A stretch of DNA of 64,000 nucleotides from Ascarosepion bandense (lineage: Eukaryota; Mollusca; Cephalopoda; Sepiida; Sepiidae): the NCBI GenBank assembly GCA_037127315.1, contig JBBBDQ010000191.1, forward strand, positions 14,987,001 through 15,051,000, read 5' to 3'. Position numbers and translations under genes: made by a program. Of the stretch, positions 42,251-53,811 are shown in pieces (position 1 is the first letter of the stretch; every line of letters starts with the position of its first letter). The notes below the pieces were generated by a model that saw nothing but the letters and a program-made list of their open reading frames with translations, was not told the origin of the DNA and searched no databases.

Positions 42251-43332
42251 AATTTGTCACTTAACTGAGCAGTCATGCCGACTTAGAATTTTCGTGAAGG
42301 CGCCGTTATAGTGACTTCACTCGCCAGCGCTAAACCAACATCAATCAACAAAATGAGACGAACAAATTCAACTGCCGAAAGAAAAGCAACTGTCAACTTA
42401 ACAATAAATGTCAGCCGACAATATATAAAGCCACCGTGACAACTAACATCAACGCAAACAAAAGTATTTGCATAGGAGCAACAGCAACAACCTTTAAAGA
42501 AAGGTTCAACAATCACAAAACATCATTCAACACAGAAAGATACAAAAACAATACAACACTATCAAAATTCATATGAAACCAGAAAGAATATAACATTACT
42601 AGCAAAAATAAAAGGGAAATCGTAAAAAAAGAGCACCCACACACAACAGCAGTAGCAGAAACTGCAAATTATGTTTAGAGAAAAAAATAGTTGTAAAAAA
42701 TCAAAGTAAAATATTAAACAAAAAAATCAAAATAATGGGAAAATGTAGACATTCGAACAAATATCAACTTTCCTACGAAATTAAAAATGAAAGCAAATAA
42801 ACACAACACAAAACGCAAACCCCAAACTACCACATGTAAATAAAAATGTAAATATTAAACACTCAAGCTTATCAAAAAAGCATAGAGTAATTTAACAGCC
42901 ACCGAACGGAAAAATATCACGCATAAAGGCCAGAAACATAAATACACGGAAGAACACGCTCAACTATGCCTTTAAAATCTTTTAAGCGATCATATACACT
43001 AATATGGTAAGAAAAAGGTCAACCAAACAAAATAAGAGATTAACCTAATGACAAGAAGAAACCAACCCATTATAAAGCAGTTAAGCAGACACCATTCATG
43101 TGCAAAATAAAAAGCATTAAAAAGAACATTAAAAAGAAGTCAGCACAACAAACGCAATAAAAAATTAAACACCTGTATACCACTCACATACCAAAATATC
43201 AAAGTACACAAGCTCTAAATAAATAAATAAACGAACACAGCAGCTAGTTTAGCCTTAACGAGTGAAGACTCCATAACGGCGCCTTTACGAAAGTTCGAAG
43301 TTAGCATAACTCTGCTCAGTTAATTGTCAAAC
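42251..43332 (+). mobile_element. Element with inverted arms around a GIY-YIG relic
   Basis: The left arm (about 42251-42335) and right arm (about 43245-43332) are inverted copies sharing 'ttaactgagcag', 'aaggcgccgttat', 'cttcactcg' and 'gctaaac'. Between them, on the plus strand, lies a decayed GIY-YIG endonuclease. The A-rich remainder has no frame. A shorter relative of the arms is at 18388-18655. It is either a terminal-repeat element that captured a retroelement end, or a retroelement whose end repeat is present in both orientations. Confidence 0.6.
42425..42800 (+). pseudogene. GIY-YIG endonuclease domain relic (retroelement-type)
   Basis: One frame reads IYKATVTTNINANKSICIGA, then TATTFKERFNNHKTSFNTER and YKNNTTLSKFI before a stop. 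It continues NQKEYNI..., EIVKKEHP and later CRHSNKYQLSYEIKNESK. This matches the GIY-YIG nuclease fused to reverse transcriptases of Penelope-like and similar elements, with the YIG Tyr as Cys and the Arg of FKERF kept. In-frame stops (after SKFI and NYV) show it is dead. The RT partner is absent. Confidence 0.6.
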
Positions 43333-43366
43333 CTTTATACAGTAATCACAGATATATGCGTGTCTG

Positions 43367-43630
43367 TATATTCATACATGTTTCATTGAATAATATAGAC
43401 ATATTATGTATATTTAATTTTATAATGATCATCTCCAATTCCATGATCATTTATTGATGTTAAGATAAAATTCATCAAGAAAGCGTCGTAGTTTTTTCCT
43501 ACCCACATGTGTCATCAAGTACGTCACCTTGCTTGATGAATTTATCTTAATATCTAGAAACTGCTAACAGAACTGAAAAAGAAAATTATAAAAATATGTT
43601 TATATTATTCAATGAAATCTGTTTGAATGA
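43367..43630. mobile_element. Foldback element, intact copy
   Basis: Left arm 'tacatgtttcattgaataat' with 'atagacatatt'; right arm, inverted, 'aaacagatttcattgaataa' with 'tataaacatatt'. Inner 'gatgttaagataaaattcat' and its inverted partner also pair. It is the same family as the split element at 40.9-41.9 kb. Confidence 0.65.
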
Positions 43631-43659
43631 AAATATGCTGCCTAACTACACACACACGC

Positions 43660-43710
43660 ACATACACACACTCTCTCTCTCGCTATATATATATATATAT
43701 ATATGCAGTA
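43660..43710. repeat. (CA)n (CT)n (TA)n compound microsatellite
   Basis: Short CA, CT and TA runs in series. Confidence 0.9.
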
Positions 43711-43724
43711 TTTTTTCATTGATG

Positions 43725-43985
43725 CATGTTCGCCAATCCTCCACACAAACAAAATAGACGACTACTACTATCGTTCGTCCGCGAACTGCCCGTTACAACC
43801 AACACTATTTTCATCTTTGATAATGGCTGATGTAAGCCGAAAGCTCAAAAAGGATTAAATAAAAACATGTATCAATATTGTGATTTTTTTCCTCTTTCAA
43901 CGATAATGCTATTAAGCTTATCAGACGATATGAAAAAAAAAATTACATCAAATAAATCGACAAAACTTGTCTATCTTATTTAATG
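43725..43985 (-). repeat. Interspersed repeat family B, copy 2
   Basis: Shares 'gtaagccgaaagctc' and the 'gataatggctgatg' block, inverted, with 58.96-59.01 kb, and 'cgacaaaacttgtctat' with 16.9 kb. It is probably the 3' non-coding region of a retroelement. Confidence 0.5.
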
Positions 43986-43986
43986 A

Positions 43987-44033
<47 letters not shown>

Positions 44034-44040
44034 AGAGAGA
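43986..44040. repeat. (TA)n (TG)n compound microsatellite
   Basis: A TA run then a TG run, followed by GAGAGA. Confidence 0.95.
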
Positions 44041-44045
44041 GAGAT

Positions 44046-44100
44046 GTTCTAAGTATCGTTTAGATGTGGCACAAGGCCGAAAGTATGATGTATATTATAT
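44046..44100 (-). mobile_element. SINE family S2 tail fragment
   Basis: 'cgtttagatgtggcacaagg' is the reverse complement of the S2 3' tail. Confidence 0.5.
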
Positions 44101-44490
44101 AAGAACTTCCCGATCTGTTCTTTAATCTTTTTTTCCTCTTGGTTACATTTTAACTTAATTTATTTAACCAATTTATTTTGATATTACCATTATTCGTGAC
44201 TCTAAGATGAGCCTTGCAAGACCGTTATTTTGTTTGACCTATTTATTTCTTATATATATATTTTTTTAATTTATTCTTTTTCATAGTATTTTTTCCGCTT
44301 CTGTCACCAAGTGGCAAACTTACTAGTTCCAACAACAAGAATCTACCACACTTTTCCTTTTCCCTACCCTCACTTACGTTTTTTAGACAAACACAAATAA
44401 ATTTATTTCACCATAATGCCTTATTTTCACTGATGAGATTAAAGTCACTCGTAGAAATAGCCATCCGATCTTGGAAAATTTGAATATTTT
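44101..44490. other. AT-rich spacer
   Basis: Nothing recognised. Confidence 0.4.
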
Positions 44491-44690
44491 TATATGTAAT
44501 ATATATAATATCGGATTGAGAAATCGTCTTTGAATTTCAGTTGAGTTCATTACAGTTACTTACAGGTAGATACCGTTGGGAAAAAACCATCTCTTTTCAC
44601 CCCCATCTCCACCGCCAGCTATGTTTAACTATCAAGACAGACTGAGTCCTATAGATTCGTTGGCACTGAGCCTAGGAGAATGACAACTCT
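44491..44690 (+). mobile_element. Diverged S1/S3-type SINE
   Basis: Phrases 'tcagttgagttcattacagt', 'acttacaggtagataccgt' and 'gactgagtcctatagattcg' match the SINE body in order but with many changes. Confidence 0.5.
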
Positions 44691-45060
44691 GAATTCAAAC
44701 TCTGGAAAGGGTCTTTTGATGATCTTGTGACACACTACGGGTACCAGTTCTCTGTATTCAGAGAAAATACGATAAAAATGTATGATTTGTTTTGCACATG
44801 GCATATGCTTGGATAGTTTGGCTATTCGGTCCTCATACGTCGAAAACAAACAACATTTTGATTAAAATAAAAAGTTCAATTATGACAACAAAAATTGAAT
44901 ATACTGAACAGATTGCAGTTGTTATCACGAAAAAGCCTATTTTCACTTTAAAAAACGAGTCTTTTTTATGACTTAACATATTAGAATAATTCTTAACCTA
45001 TCTTGGCAGAAAACTTCTTGTATTCAGATAAAAAATAAGTTCAGTAAATATACAAATTAT
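44691..45060. other. AT-rich spacer
   Basis: Nothing recognised. Confidence 0.4.
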
Positions 45061-45065
45061 ATAAA

Positions 45066-45305
45066 AATTTCAGTCGAATTTCTTGCATCGATTTACGCGC
45101 AAATACCCTTGGGAAAGGTATGAATCCATCTCTTCTCCCTCAGCTATGGGTTGAATAACAGGATAGTCTATAGCCTAGGTTGGCAACCAGTCTACTGCAG
45201 AAAGAAATGGCAGCCTACTGCGAAAAAATATTCTGTCTGGTTAGTCATGGATTGAAAGAGACCTGATCGTCCAAGCGTTTATCACGGATGAAAATTAACT
45301 GACTG
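45066..45305 (+). mobile_element. SINE family S1, copy 7 (head missing)
   Basis: Body 'ttacgcgcaaatacccttgg', 'accagtctactgcagaaag' and tail 'cgtttatcacggatg'. Its end abuts the start of an RTE-like RT fragment. Confidence 0.75.
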
Positions 45306-45309
45306 AAAT

Positions 45310-45910
45310 AGGCAAAACAGAAATGGGTGTAAGACAAGGATATGTCTTCTCAACGAAATTATTCAATCTATACAGTGAGGCGATTCTGAGACAAATGAAA
45401 GTTGATCAGAGTCCGTTATTGACGGCTATAGTCTTAACAACATAAGATGTGCAGATGAGATAATGCTGATAACAACCTCAGAAAGGAAATTACAAGAACT
45501 CTTGCAGAAGGTAGTCAATGAAAGCGAGAAAAACTAAACATCAATTTTAAGACAAAATGAATAGTTGTTCTCAAAAGAATCAGTCCAGCAAATCACAAAT
45601 TGGAATTATCAAAATCAAACAACTACAAAAATTTAAATATCTGAAGTGTTTTAACAGAAGGTGGAAATTGCGACCCTGAAATCTTAAGCTGCATTAGGGT
45701 AGCTAAATATGCCTTCCATAAGCTAAGTAAAGTATTAAGAAACAAGAATTTTTTCCTTAGAAACAACGAAAAGTGAACTTAGCTTTCACGTAATATCAGT
45801 TCTTCTTTACGGGAGTAAATTAAGACAATCTCTTCAATAATGAAGAACAGACTTGAAGCAATAGAAATATAGTTCGACAGAAGAATGCTGAGAAAACCAT
45901 GGACCTAAAA
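45310..45910 (+). pseudogene. RTE-like LINE reverse transcriptase fragment
   Basis: Reads MGVRQGYVFSTKLFNLYSEA then NNIRCADEIMLITTSERKLQ and ELLQKVVNES. This is the RT palm region, with the catalytic box as CADE instead of YADD. Downstream are degraded YLK...LTEGG and LRNKN blocks. It parallels 57.9-58.4 kb, with several frameshifts and stops. Confidence 0.75.
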
Positions 45911-46070
45911 TGTGACCTCTCCAGAAAGCAGGTCTGGACGATTATCTATGGAGGCTGTCTATCCAGAAATCATGGCTTACCTTTCGACCGTACCAACAAG
46001 ATCCAAAAGAATATAATTATCAGGAGTTGCCGAGAGTTTGTCAGTGTTGACAGCTACAGCCTTCGGGATA

Positions 46071-46275
46071 TCAATCAGTTAAGTGCCAAACGTGATACAC
46101 GCTTGGGCGATCATGTCTCTTTCGATCCATGACTAACAAGATAGAAAATTTCTCCGCAGCAGGTTGCCATTTCTTTCTGTGTTAGAAAGGTTGCTAAACA
46201 AAATTATGGAAGTCAATCTTTCCTGCTATTTAATCCATAGCCGAAGGGATAAGAGATGGGTTAATACCTTTTGAA
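46071..46275 (-). mobile_element. SINE family S1, copy 8 (inverted, head missing)
   Basis: Starts 'cagttaagtgccaaacgtga' and ends at 'gatgggttaatacctt'. It is joined directly to the next, oppositely oriented, copy. Confidence 0.75.
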
Positions 46276-46562
46276 AGCGGATGTCTGTTGCATTGCAGTG
46301 GATATCGGCTCGAAACGAGAAATCAGAGAGCCCAGTTCGAATTCCAGTTGAATTAGTTTCCTTCACTTGGGAAAGTATTAATTCGTCTCTTCTTCCACCA
46401 GCTATGGGTTAAATAATACGACATATTGGGTTCTACAGCCTTGGTGGGAAACCAGTCTGTTGCAGAAAGTAATGGCAACCTACTGCGGGAAAATCTTTTG
46501 CTCAGTTAGTCATGTTTCTTTCGAAACATGATCGCCGAAGCGTGTATCACGTATAACTGATT
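46276..46562 (+). mobile_element. SINE family S1, copy 9
   Basis: Full-length head 'ttgcattgcagtggatatcg', B box 'cagttcgaattccag', body and tail 'cgtgtatcacgtataactga'. Confidence 0.85.
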
Positions 46563-46563
46563 G

Positions 46564-46650
46564 AAGTAAATGTAACAAATTCAACTGGAACTCGAACTCG
46601 GCTCTCCGATTTCTCTTTCTGAGCCTATATCCATTGCACCACAACGCACA
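46564..46650 (-). mobile_element. SINE family S1, copy 10 (head only, inverted)
   Basis: 'tcaactggaactcgaactcg' and 'atatccattgcaccacaac' are the inverted head region only. Confidence 0.75.
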
Positions 46651-46889
46651 TATATTTTGAAAATATACTGATATTTTTCGATTGATTTTGCTCTTTTTTT
46701 CTAATTATGGGAACTTGACAAAGTACAAAAGACAGTAGTAATAATAATAATAGAAAATACTTCAATAATTTCTGTGTTTTAAAGCCAGTACCTTTTGTTT
46801 TTAATGGATAAAACATGTTAGGCTATAAATTTATTCATGGCCAAGATTCGCTACACCTTTGATATTATGCATGCATAACATTTCTCTTT

Positions 46890-47290
46890 GAAATCACTTC
46901 ACCCTCAAGCAAGGCAGGCCCGCCGCTGGTAGACAGGAGGGTTACAGTGAGAGAAAATCTTGGTGCAGAGATTATTTGAGAGATGGTAATATAAACAGGA
47001 TTCAAGAAAATAAAAGATGGCAATTTACCTTGCATAAAAATTTTTGATGATTGTTTCTCGGGCGGGACGTGCGAGAAAAGAAATTATTGAAATAAGAGAG
47101 GGAGCTATATTTAACTATTTCAACGAAAATAAATGTTGAGACCTAAATGCCAATCTAGTAGTACGCTTAAACACCAAGACAGGACACCAGGGGAAAAAGC
47201 TCGTCAGAGCGGTTTCCATGAGAATATTTGTAAAAAAAAAAAAAAAGACAGAGGGAAGCCACGCCACGGTGGTGAGAAAAGAAACACAAA
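46890..47290 (-). pseudogene. Jockey/CR1-like LINE 3' end, inverted
   Basis: 'caccctcaagcaaggcaggc' is the inverted 3' tail. Further along, inverted 'gtggcgtggcttccctctgt' and 'acaaatattctcatggaaac' correspond to the DVASLCLFYKYFHG region of other copies. An A run at 47231-47246 interrupts it. Confidence 0.65.
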
Positions 47291-47299
47291 ATATCCTCA

Positions 47300-47865
47300 T
47301 ACAAAAAAGCCAAATTTTTGTTTCTCATCTCACTTTCGTAATTGCTTCAGAAACATTAAAAACTGCTGCAATGATCACGGGCATTTTAAATTAAATTTTA
47401 AATAACTTATTTGAATTCTTAATTTTAGTTTTAATTCTAATAAAACTGCGAATAATTAGTTACAAAAAATGGGGATTACTTATGTTGCTTACTTAAAGCA
47501 GGTTTGAAAATGTTCTTAACGTTAACGAAACTTAACTCTTGCGAACGAAAAATATTTAAATTCTATAATTAAAACCTTTCCCCCAAAAAGCAAAAGTTGT
47601 AGGATTCAACTAAAAAAAGCTAATTTAATATTTATTTAACTCGTTTTCGAAAGATTTATTTTTTAAATATCCATGAAAATAAATACTTGTTTACAGCGGG
47701 TGTATTTTACCTGTCAATTAAGTTCAAAGGTTATTGAGTTAGCTTTCCTTATCGACATACAACGGATTCCGTTTAATTTTATAAACGACTTATAGAACGT
47801 CTGATGTGTGGATAACCAAAGATGACAAATCATGACATTTTCTACGTTATAAAAGGTATCGGGTT
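47300..47865. other. AT-rich spacer
   Basis: Nothing recognised. Confidence 0.4.
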
Positions 47866-47867
47866 GT

Positions 47868-48455
47868 CCAGAAAGTAGTTATGTCTTACCAGAAATTATA
47901 TAAAATAAATCAGCTAAATTTAAATATAATTTAGGTACTTACATTCACTTTCAACAACTGCAGTAAGATAAATTTTCGATTTTATGTTTTTTTTTTTTTT
48001 TTAAGGGGTCCGAAAAGAAAAAATTGAACAACTGTTTTCAATATCTTTTTTCTGGGTGTTCTTCGAGGGATTAAAACAAATGAAAATCTATATGTACTAA
48101 ATCTGGTGTACATAGAAGACCTCCTATCTTAACGGTCTGATTTGTTCTTGAAGTTGCTATACAGTATGTGCTCTTTCATTGTTAAAAGCTTACCTGTTTA
48201 CCAGAAATGCTTTTGACGTAAATATTCGTTTATCCGATAAAGTTACCAGCAATAAAACGTCCTTCCATGTTCCAGTAACTCATAATAAACGTCTTTCATA
48301 TCATGTCGGACACAAAGCAAGAACTTCTGTGGATGAAGTTTTGATGATGGTGATGGCCCTAGTTTCTCATTTTAAAATAACTAGTCTTTTTGTATTCTGT
48401 TGCATGCAAAACCCATTTTTCATCATCTGTAATAATTCGATGCAAAATCAGGTAT
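47868..48455 (-). pseudogene. Mariner transposase pseudogene, copy 3
   Basis: The minus strand gives RIITDDEKWVLHATEYK, matching the RIVTGDEKWV block around the first catalytic Asp of mariner. Further on it gives LCTPDLVHIDFHLF, matching SPDLAPSDYHLF around the third. The outer edge 'gggttgtccagaaagtag' next to TA resembles a mariner terminus. The second-Asp block is degraded. This is a different subfamily from copies 1 and 2. Confidence 0.7.
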
Positions 48456-48800
48456 GCCGTCATCAGTCACTTTCTCACCGACGTGACTTTTTTTTCTGTC
48501 TGTTCTACAAATATTTTCATGGGAACCATTAGGATGCGTTTTTTTTTTGTTTGTTTTTTTTTTTGTTTTTTTGCTACTGGGTTGTTAACTATGTTTCATT
48601 GTTGAACTAGCTATTTTTGCTTCTCTGATAACTGCAATCTTCAATAATTCAAAGGCAACGTCAATCCCTATCTTCGGTTGTCTTCAACCATTGTCCTTTT
48701 GGAGGGGGGTCCTTTCACCTCTAATCAAATCTTCACTATTTTGTATCTTCTCATTCTTTTTCACTTTCACTTTTTTTACTTGGAGTGAAACAATTAAAAA
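48456..48800 (+). pseudogene. Jockey/CR1-like LINE 3' fragment
   Basis: 'cagtcactttctcaccgacg' and 'tgttctacaaatattttcat' match the LSHRRDV...LFYKYFHG region. A T-rich insertion follows, and the 3' tail ends 'ttggagtgaaacaattaaaa'. Confidence 0.65.
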
Positions 48801-48944
48801 TAAAAAACGTTGTACTCAGTTCTGAAGCCAATGCTAATGAGAATCTAAATTCTCTCTTTGTAATTTTTCTTAAACTCTAAAATGCACATTTACGTATAAA
48901 ATAGATAACAATAATAATAATAATAGACACCCTTCCTATCTAAC

Positions 48945-50105
48945 CGCATAATGACGGTCATCTTGAATGGGCATGCCTCCACATCCTACTGCACAAACGC
49001 TGGAGTCCCCCGATGGTCTATCCTAGGCCCGACACTCTTCCTGATCTTCATAAATGATCTCCCAGACGTGATCAAGTCCCAAGTAAGCATCTACGCAGAT
49101 GAGACCACAATCTATTCCCGCGTCAATAAAAAATCTCGCTGCTGATCTTGAGAAGGAGCTACACTCCGTAGTGGATTGGGGTAAGAAGTGGCTTGTAAAT
49201 TTCAATGCTTCAAAAATAAAACTGCTATCTATCAACTATCATCTTCTGCCCCCCCCCCCTATAAGCATTGGTCAAGCGAGTCTCTCTGAAAGCAATATAT
49301 TGCGCCTCCTCAGTCTTACCCTATCTTCCGATCTCAAGTGGAATCATTACATTGAATCAATAGCTAAATCCATTTCTAGGAAGTTTGGGTCAGTGTGTCG
49401 GGCCAGGAAGTTACTTTTCGCCTGAATTCATTTTAGACAAATACAAATCAACCATCCGTCCGTGCATGGAATACTGCTGTCATATATGGCCAGGCGCCCC
49501 AGCTGTTCATCAGTGTTCTCCACAGGCTCCAAAGAAGAATCTGTAATGTGATAGGTCCCGACTTGGCAGATCGACTCCAGCCACTTTCTCACCGGTGGGA
49601 TGTGGCTTCCCTCTGTCTATTCTACAAATATTTTCATGGATTCTGCTCCGACGAACTTAAGTCACTGGTGACCACTCCATTAGAATTTACTCGTGCAACC
49701 AGACTGACAACAAGGTCCCAACCACTTACAGTTAGATCAACCAAATGCAGACGTCAATTCTACTCCATCAGCTTCTTTTCTCGCCCTCCCCGCCTGCGGA
49801 ACTCCTTTCCGTATACTTGCTTTCCTAAAAGGCTACAACCTCCAGATATTTAAATGCAAGGTCAATGCCTGTCTCTTATCCACTTGACTCCAGTTCTTTC
49901 TACATCACGCTGTATATCTTGTTCTTTTCCTTCTCTATGCCTTAGCAACTGTCTTCACACCTGTGTTCCCATCCTTCTCTTGCTCTTTCTCTGACACCCA
50001 CTGTAACATTCTCCTCGTCTAAACTTTTGCTCTGATGTAGCCCCCTGCGCATCAGTAGCGGTACCGCCTTGCTTGGAGTGAAAAGATTACAAAAACAGTT
50101 TTTTA
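48945..50105 (+). pseudogene. Jockey/CR1-like LINE, RT palm to 3' end (best copy)
   Basis: AGVPRWSILGPTLFLIFIND enters the RT palm (Q of the usual PQGS is R). IYADETTIYSRVN carries the catalytic box as YADE. LEKELHSVVDWGKKWLVNFN and SSDLKWNHYIESIAKSISRK follow in another frame. After it come RLQPLSHRWDVASLCLFYKY, FHGFCSDELKSLV and the RLRNSFPYTCF end. The 3' tail 'catcagtagcggtaccgcct' closes it. At least three frameshifts break the protein, and the endonuclease half is missing. Confidence 0.85.
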
Positions 50106-50770
50106 TCATACAAACTTTGTTTTGCTTTAGTTGGTTGATTCGTAATAGCGATAAAATACGGAATTTCTTTCCCAACATACTCAATATTAAAACGCCATCA
50201 TAATTATATTAATAATATTCATGTTTCAAATTCTAGGATATGGTGTATTATTATTATTATAAAATGTTGGGGGACTGTTATCTTCATTTTTCTTGATGGT
50301 AATTCCGATAAAAAATATTGTTTTAAATAATATTCACTTGTACCTCATCAGCTTGTAAAATATCGCTAGATATCTTGACGAAGACGTCTCATCACTATAA
50401 TTTCGTAACTGAGAAATTAGTGGGTGATTTTACGGTTGAGCAAATGACTTTCTGCCTAGAGCTCTCATACCTGTCCAAGCAGTAACAACAAATCTGTTTC
50501 GACTGTTTCCACCCTTGACAAGATACAACCAATGCTTTTTCTGTGCATTTATTTAGATAGATCAAGATATTAGTGTTGTACTACTACTACTACTAAAAAT
50601 AATAATTTTCAGAGTTATCATTTTGGTGTCACACGCTGATGTAATAATAATAAACGTTTCCGCTACTACCAGTGGTGTGTAGGGCAGCCTTTTTGCTGTT
50701 TCTGTAACAAACCGTTTTTATGGGGTAGGGTTGTTAGCCCTGTGCCCAACCTCCAAACCTGGAGAAAGGT
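50106..50770. other. Spacer, nothing recognised
   Basis: Includes a (TAC)n tract near 50580-50595. No gene supported. Confidence 0.4.
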
Positions 50771-50772
50771 GA

Positions 50773-50915
50773 TTTTTTTTTTTTAAGCGTAGCTTAGACG
50801 TGACACACGGCCGAAAGTAAGAGACACCCAGTGAGGTTCGAACTCACTACTCAATTGTAATCATTCAAGCGAGACAAGCTTGCTAACCATTACACCAACG
50901 CTAGGTGCCTACACG
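50773..50915 (-). mobile_element. SINE family S2, inverted full copy
   Basis: T run, then 'aagcgtagcttagacgtgac' (inverted tail), 'gaggttcgaactcactactc' (inverted B box) and 'ttgctaaccattacacca' (inverted A box). Confidence 0.8.
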
Positions 50916-52192
50916 CTGATGTAGTGAGTGGAAATTCTGTTCTTGAGGCATGGTGTCAACAAGGCTCCTCAAAGCTCAAGAACCCTTCGAAGAATCCTCA
51001 TAAAGTAAATGGTGTTGGTTTTCTGAAACTTTACAATTTTTGTCTCAACTTCCATTTTTTCCTAAGCGCTCTTTGAAGTTTCGACGTCTTTTTCCAAGTG
51101 CTTCTATTACTACAGGAATTACATAAAGTCATATTCCATAACATTTTTATCTGTCTAGTCATATTCGGATAATTTTTAATTTTGTTCAGTTTCTTTAGAA
51201 TCCACTCTTGTATGTTAAAGAACAGCAAATTCACTTAAAACTTGTTACTTTTCTCATCTATAACAATATGGTCGGATCTTCGTGCTTTCTGTGACATGAT
51301 TCGTCTAGACCGTGAAATACTATATCTTTTTATTTAATTTTTGCCATATTTGCCACCGTTCAAAAAGAATCATAACTAGTAATGATATGCGGCTTTGCAT
51401 AAACCAAATCAGTTTCCATTGCTCTAATAGGCAGTTGTTTCTTTAAAAGATTTGCAGATGCCGTCATCTAGTATTAAAGAAATTGTCAGAAAGTAGTTCG
51501 ATAAATCTAAACATTCGGAAGTATAGTATTTCAAATTTTGCATGTTGTATTATGACAAAATGTATTATAAAAATGTACTTCCGTTTACTACCGAGCTTGG
51601 ATCTAAACGCTGAGATAGTTACAAATTTTAACGCAAACAACAGATTTATTTGAATAATTAGGTAATTTAATTATGAAAGCCAGTAACAAATTAATTGCTC
51701 ATTTATTTTTTAAAAAATTACAACTGATCAGATTGGAAATGAATAAAGACAAAATGTTTCTTTCTAAATGAAATTGTCAAAGACGAATATGCAAATTAGT
51801 TATTTACGTTAAAGAAGAACCACAAAATTTGACAAAATGTATTGCACTTGATGAAATAATATTTATTTGATGTTACAGAACTACATATTCACACACACAA
51901 TGAACCAACGTATAATTTTTAGGGTATCGAGCGGACATACACAAAAAAAATCTTAGAGCTTTATGTATCAGTTGATTTGATTTCTTGTAATCGGTATGTT
52001 TATTACCGTAAAGCGGCAAATCGTAGCGAGAATTTTGTTAGCGCCTTGCCGTTAAAAATATCTAAATTTAGGAGTAAATATGTTTGTAGTTTAATAACAA
52101 TAGTGTTAGCGTTCATGATAATGACTCGCTTTTTGTATAAGTTTGTATTTGGTATAATATTTTAAAATAAAAATATATCAATATCTAATCTA
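50916..52192. other. AT-rich spacer
   Basis: No gene supported; 62-67-residue open frames here have no recognisable domains. Confidence 0.4.
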
Positions 52193-52676
52193 TCTAAACT
52201 TAGTTATAAATGGAACTTTGTGCGTATGTCCGTTACCTATAGACTCCGAAGCGGCTGAACCAATTTTCTTGAAAATTTACACAGTTGTACTATAAGCGTC
52301 TGCGAGTGTTCTTAGCTAGGTTTTGTGTCGAGGTACCCCCAATAAATATCGATAATCGAAAAAATCGGGTTATAGAAGGAGTGGTCCGATTTTAATCAAA
52401 TTTGATACACTCATAGACAAAGACATAAGAAACGATATTCAGAAGTTTCAATGTTGCAGTTCTTACAATAGTGCAGAAAATTTTATATCGATACCAAGAA
52501 ATCAAAATTTGACTTACATCCATTCATCTTTCTTTCAGTCTACGGTTTCGCTTTAACTGGAAACAACTATTGCTTTTTAGTCATTCGTGTCAACGTCCAA
52601 AGAGTCTGAGCTCCAGGACCATGGATTAGTTTTAAAGCTTTCATTACACCCGAGCAACGCCGGGCTATACTGCTAG
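52193..52676 (+). mobile_element. Non-autonomous Helitron, copy D (internal deletion)
   Basis: Starts TCTAAACTTAGTTATAAATG after A at 52192; ends hairpin plus CTATACTGCTAG before T at 52677. It lacks the (TA)n tract and the 'ggcaagatgtttgtgtg' block found in copies A-C, a deletion of about 200 bp. Both termini are intact. Confidence 0.9.
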
Positions 52677-52849
52677 TTTAAACATGAAAAGAAATGAATG
52701 CGTTATTGATTGCTACATAAAAATAATTGCAATTGTGAAATAGCTGTTTTCATACATGAAACATTAGACATTATTTATTAGCGTCACTTTATCTTGAAAT
52801 TTATAAAATATTTCTATTAAAATTGTTTTTCAGAAAGATAAACTTAACA

Positions 52850-53152
52850 AAGGATGTGCGTTGTGGAGCATTGGTTATCGGTTCGGAACGAGAAATCGGG
52901 GGGCCGAGTTCGAATTCCAGACGAATTCATTGCATTCACTTACGCGCAAATACCCTTGGGAAAGGTATTAATCCGTCTATTCCTTCCAGTTATGGGTCAA
53001 ATAAAGATTGGGTTCTATAGCCTTGGTTGGTCACCAGTCTACCGCAGAAAGCAATGGCAACCTACTGCGGGATAATCTTCTGCCTAGTCAGTCATGTCTC
53101 TTTCGAGACATGATCGCCCAAGCGAGTATCACGTATGGCACTTAATTGACTG
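52850..53152 (+). mobile_element. SINE family S1, copy 11
   Basis: Head 'gtgcgttgtggagcattggt', B box 'gagttcgaattccag', 'ttacgcgcaaatacccttgg', 'accagtctaccgcagaaag' and tail 'cacgtatggcacttaattga'. Full length and one of the best preserved. Confidence 0.9.
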
Positions 53153-53159
53153 ACTGAAA

Positions 53160-53545
53160 CTTAACAAGTCTTCTGTTATACTCCTTCATGGAACTACTCC
53201 TAAACCTTTCTTTAGGTACATGCGCTACCCATTTTTATGCTACTGTTTGAAGTGTCTCCAAGCCTTCATTCCTCATTGTTTCCTAGAAATTTCAACTGTT
53301 TTCTTCTAATTATAATTATAACCGTCTTTTAATTTTCTGTTTGCCTTAGAACTTCCTCGTTGATCACATGCTCTGTCCATGGTGTTTTCAGCCTGATTTT
53401 GTATAATATTTGTTGGCTCAAATCACCTCTTCGTCTGTGAAGAAATTGTTCAGAATTAACTACCATATACAGGAAGTGATATTACATCGCAATTTAGTAT
53501 TCTTTTCTTTTTTTTCTAATGAACTTTTCCCATTTTTTTTTTTTT
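53160..53545 (-). pseudogene. RTE-like LINE, diverged C-terminal relic
   Basis: On the plus strand, 'tctccaagccttcattcctc', 'aatttcaactgttttcttct' and 'cctcgttgatcacatgctct' follow the order of the 39.2 kb copy. Too many indels for any long frame. The SINE upstream ends right at its edge. Confidence 0.6.
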
Positions 53546-53811
53546 AACTTTGATTAGTTTTGAAGGGCAACTTTTAATATTTCAATGCGCGTTTCGAATT
53601 TCGGTGTTACATTTCTCGTCCCCTTTTTAAAATATTTACTTTTTTGTACTGATTGATTTTACTATGTCCAATTCGTAACTAGCATTTTGGGCTGTTTCCT
53701 CTTGCTGACAAACATATCACCGTCTTCTTACAATTGATCGTTATAAAAGTAAAATTCTGAAATGGACTAAAATCTTCCGATATAGCTAGGCGAGAAAAGA
53801 TTTTTTTTTAT

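Noticed and set aside
52850..52930. tRNA genes at SINE S1 heads
   Set aside because: All copies share a long SINE body and do not fold into a full cloverleaf by eye.
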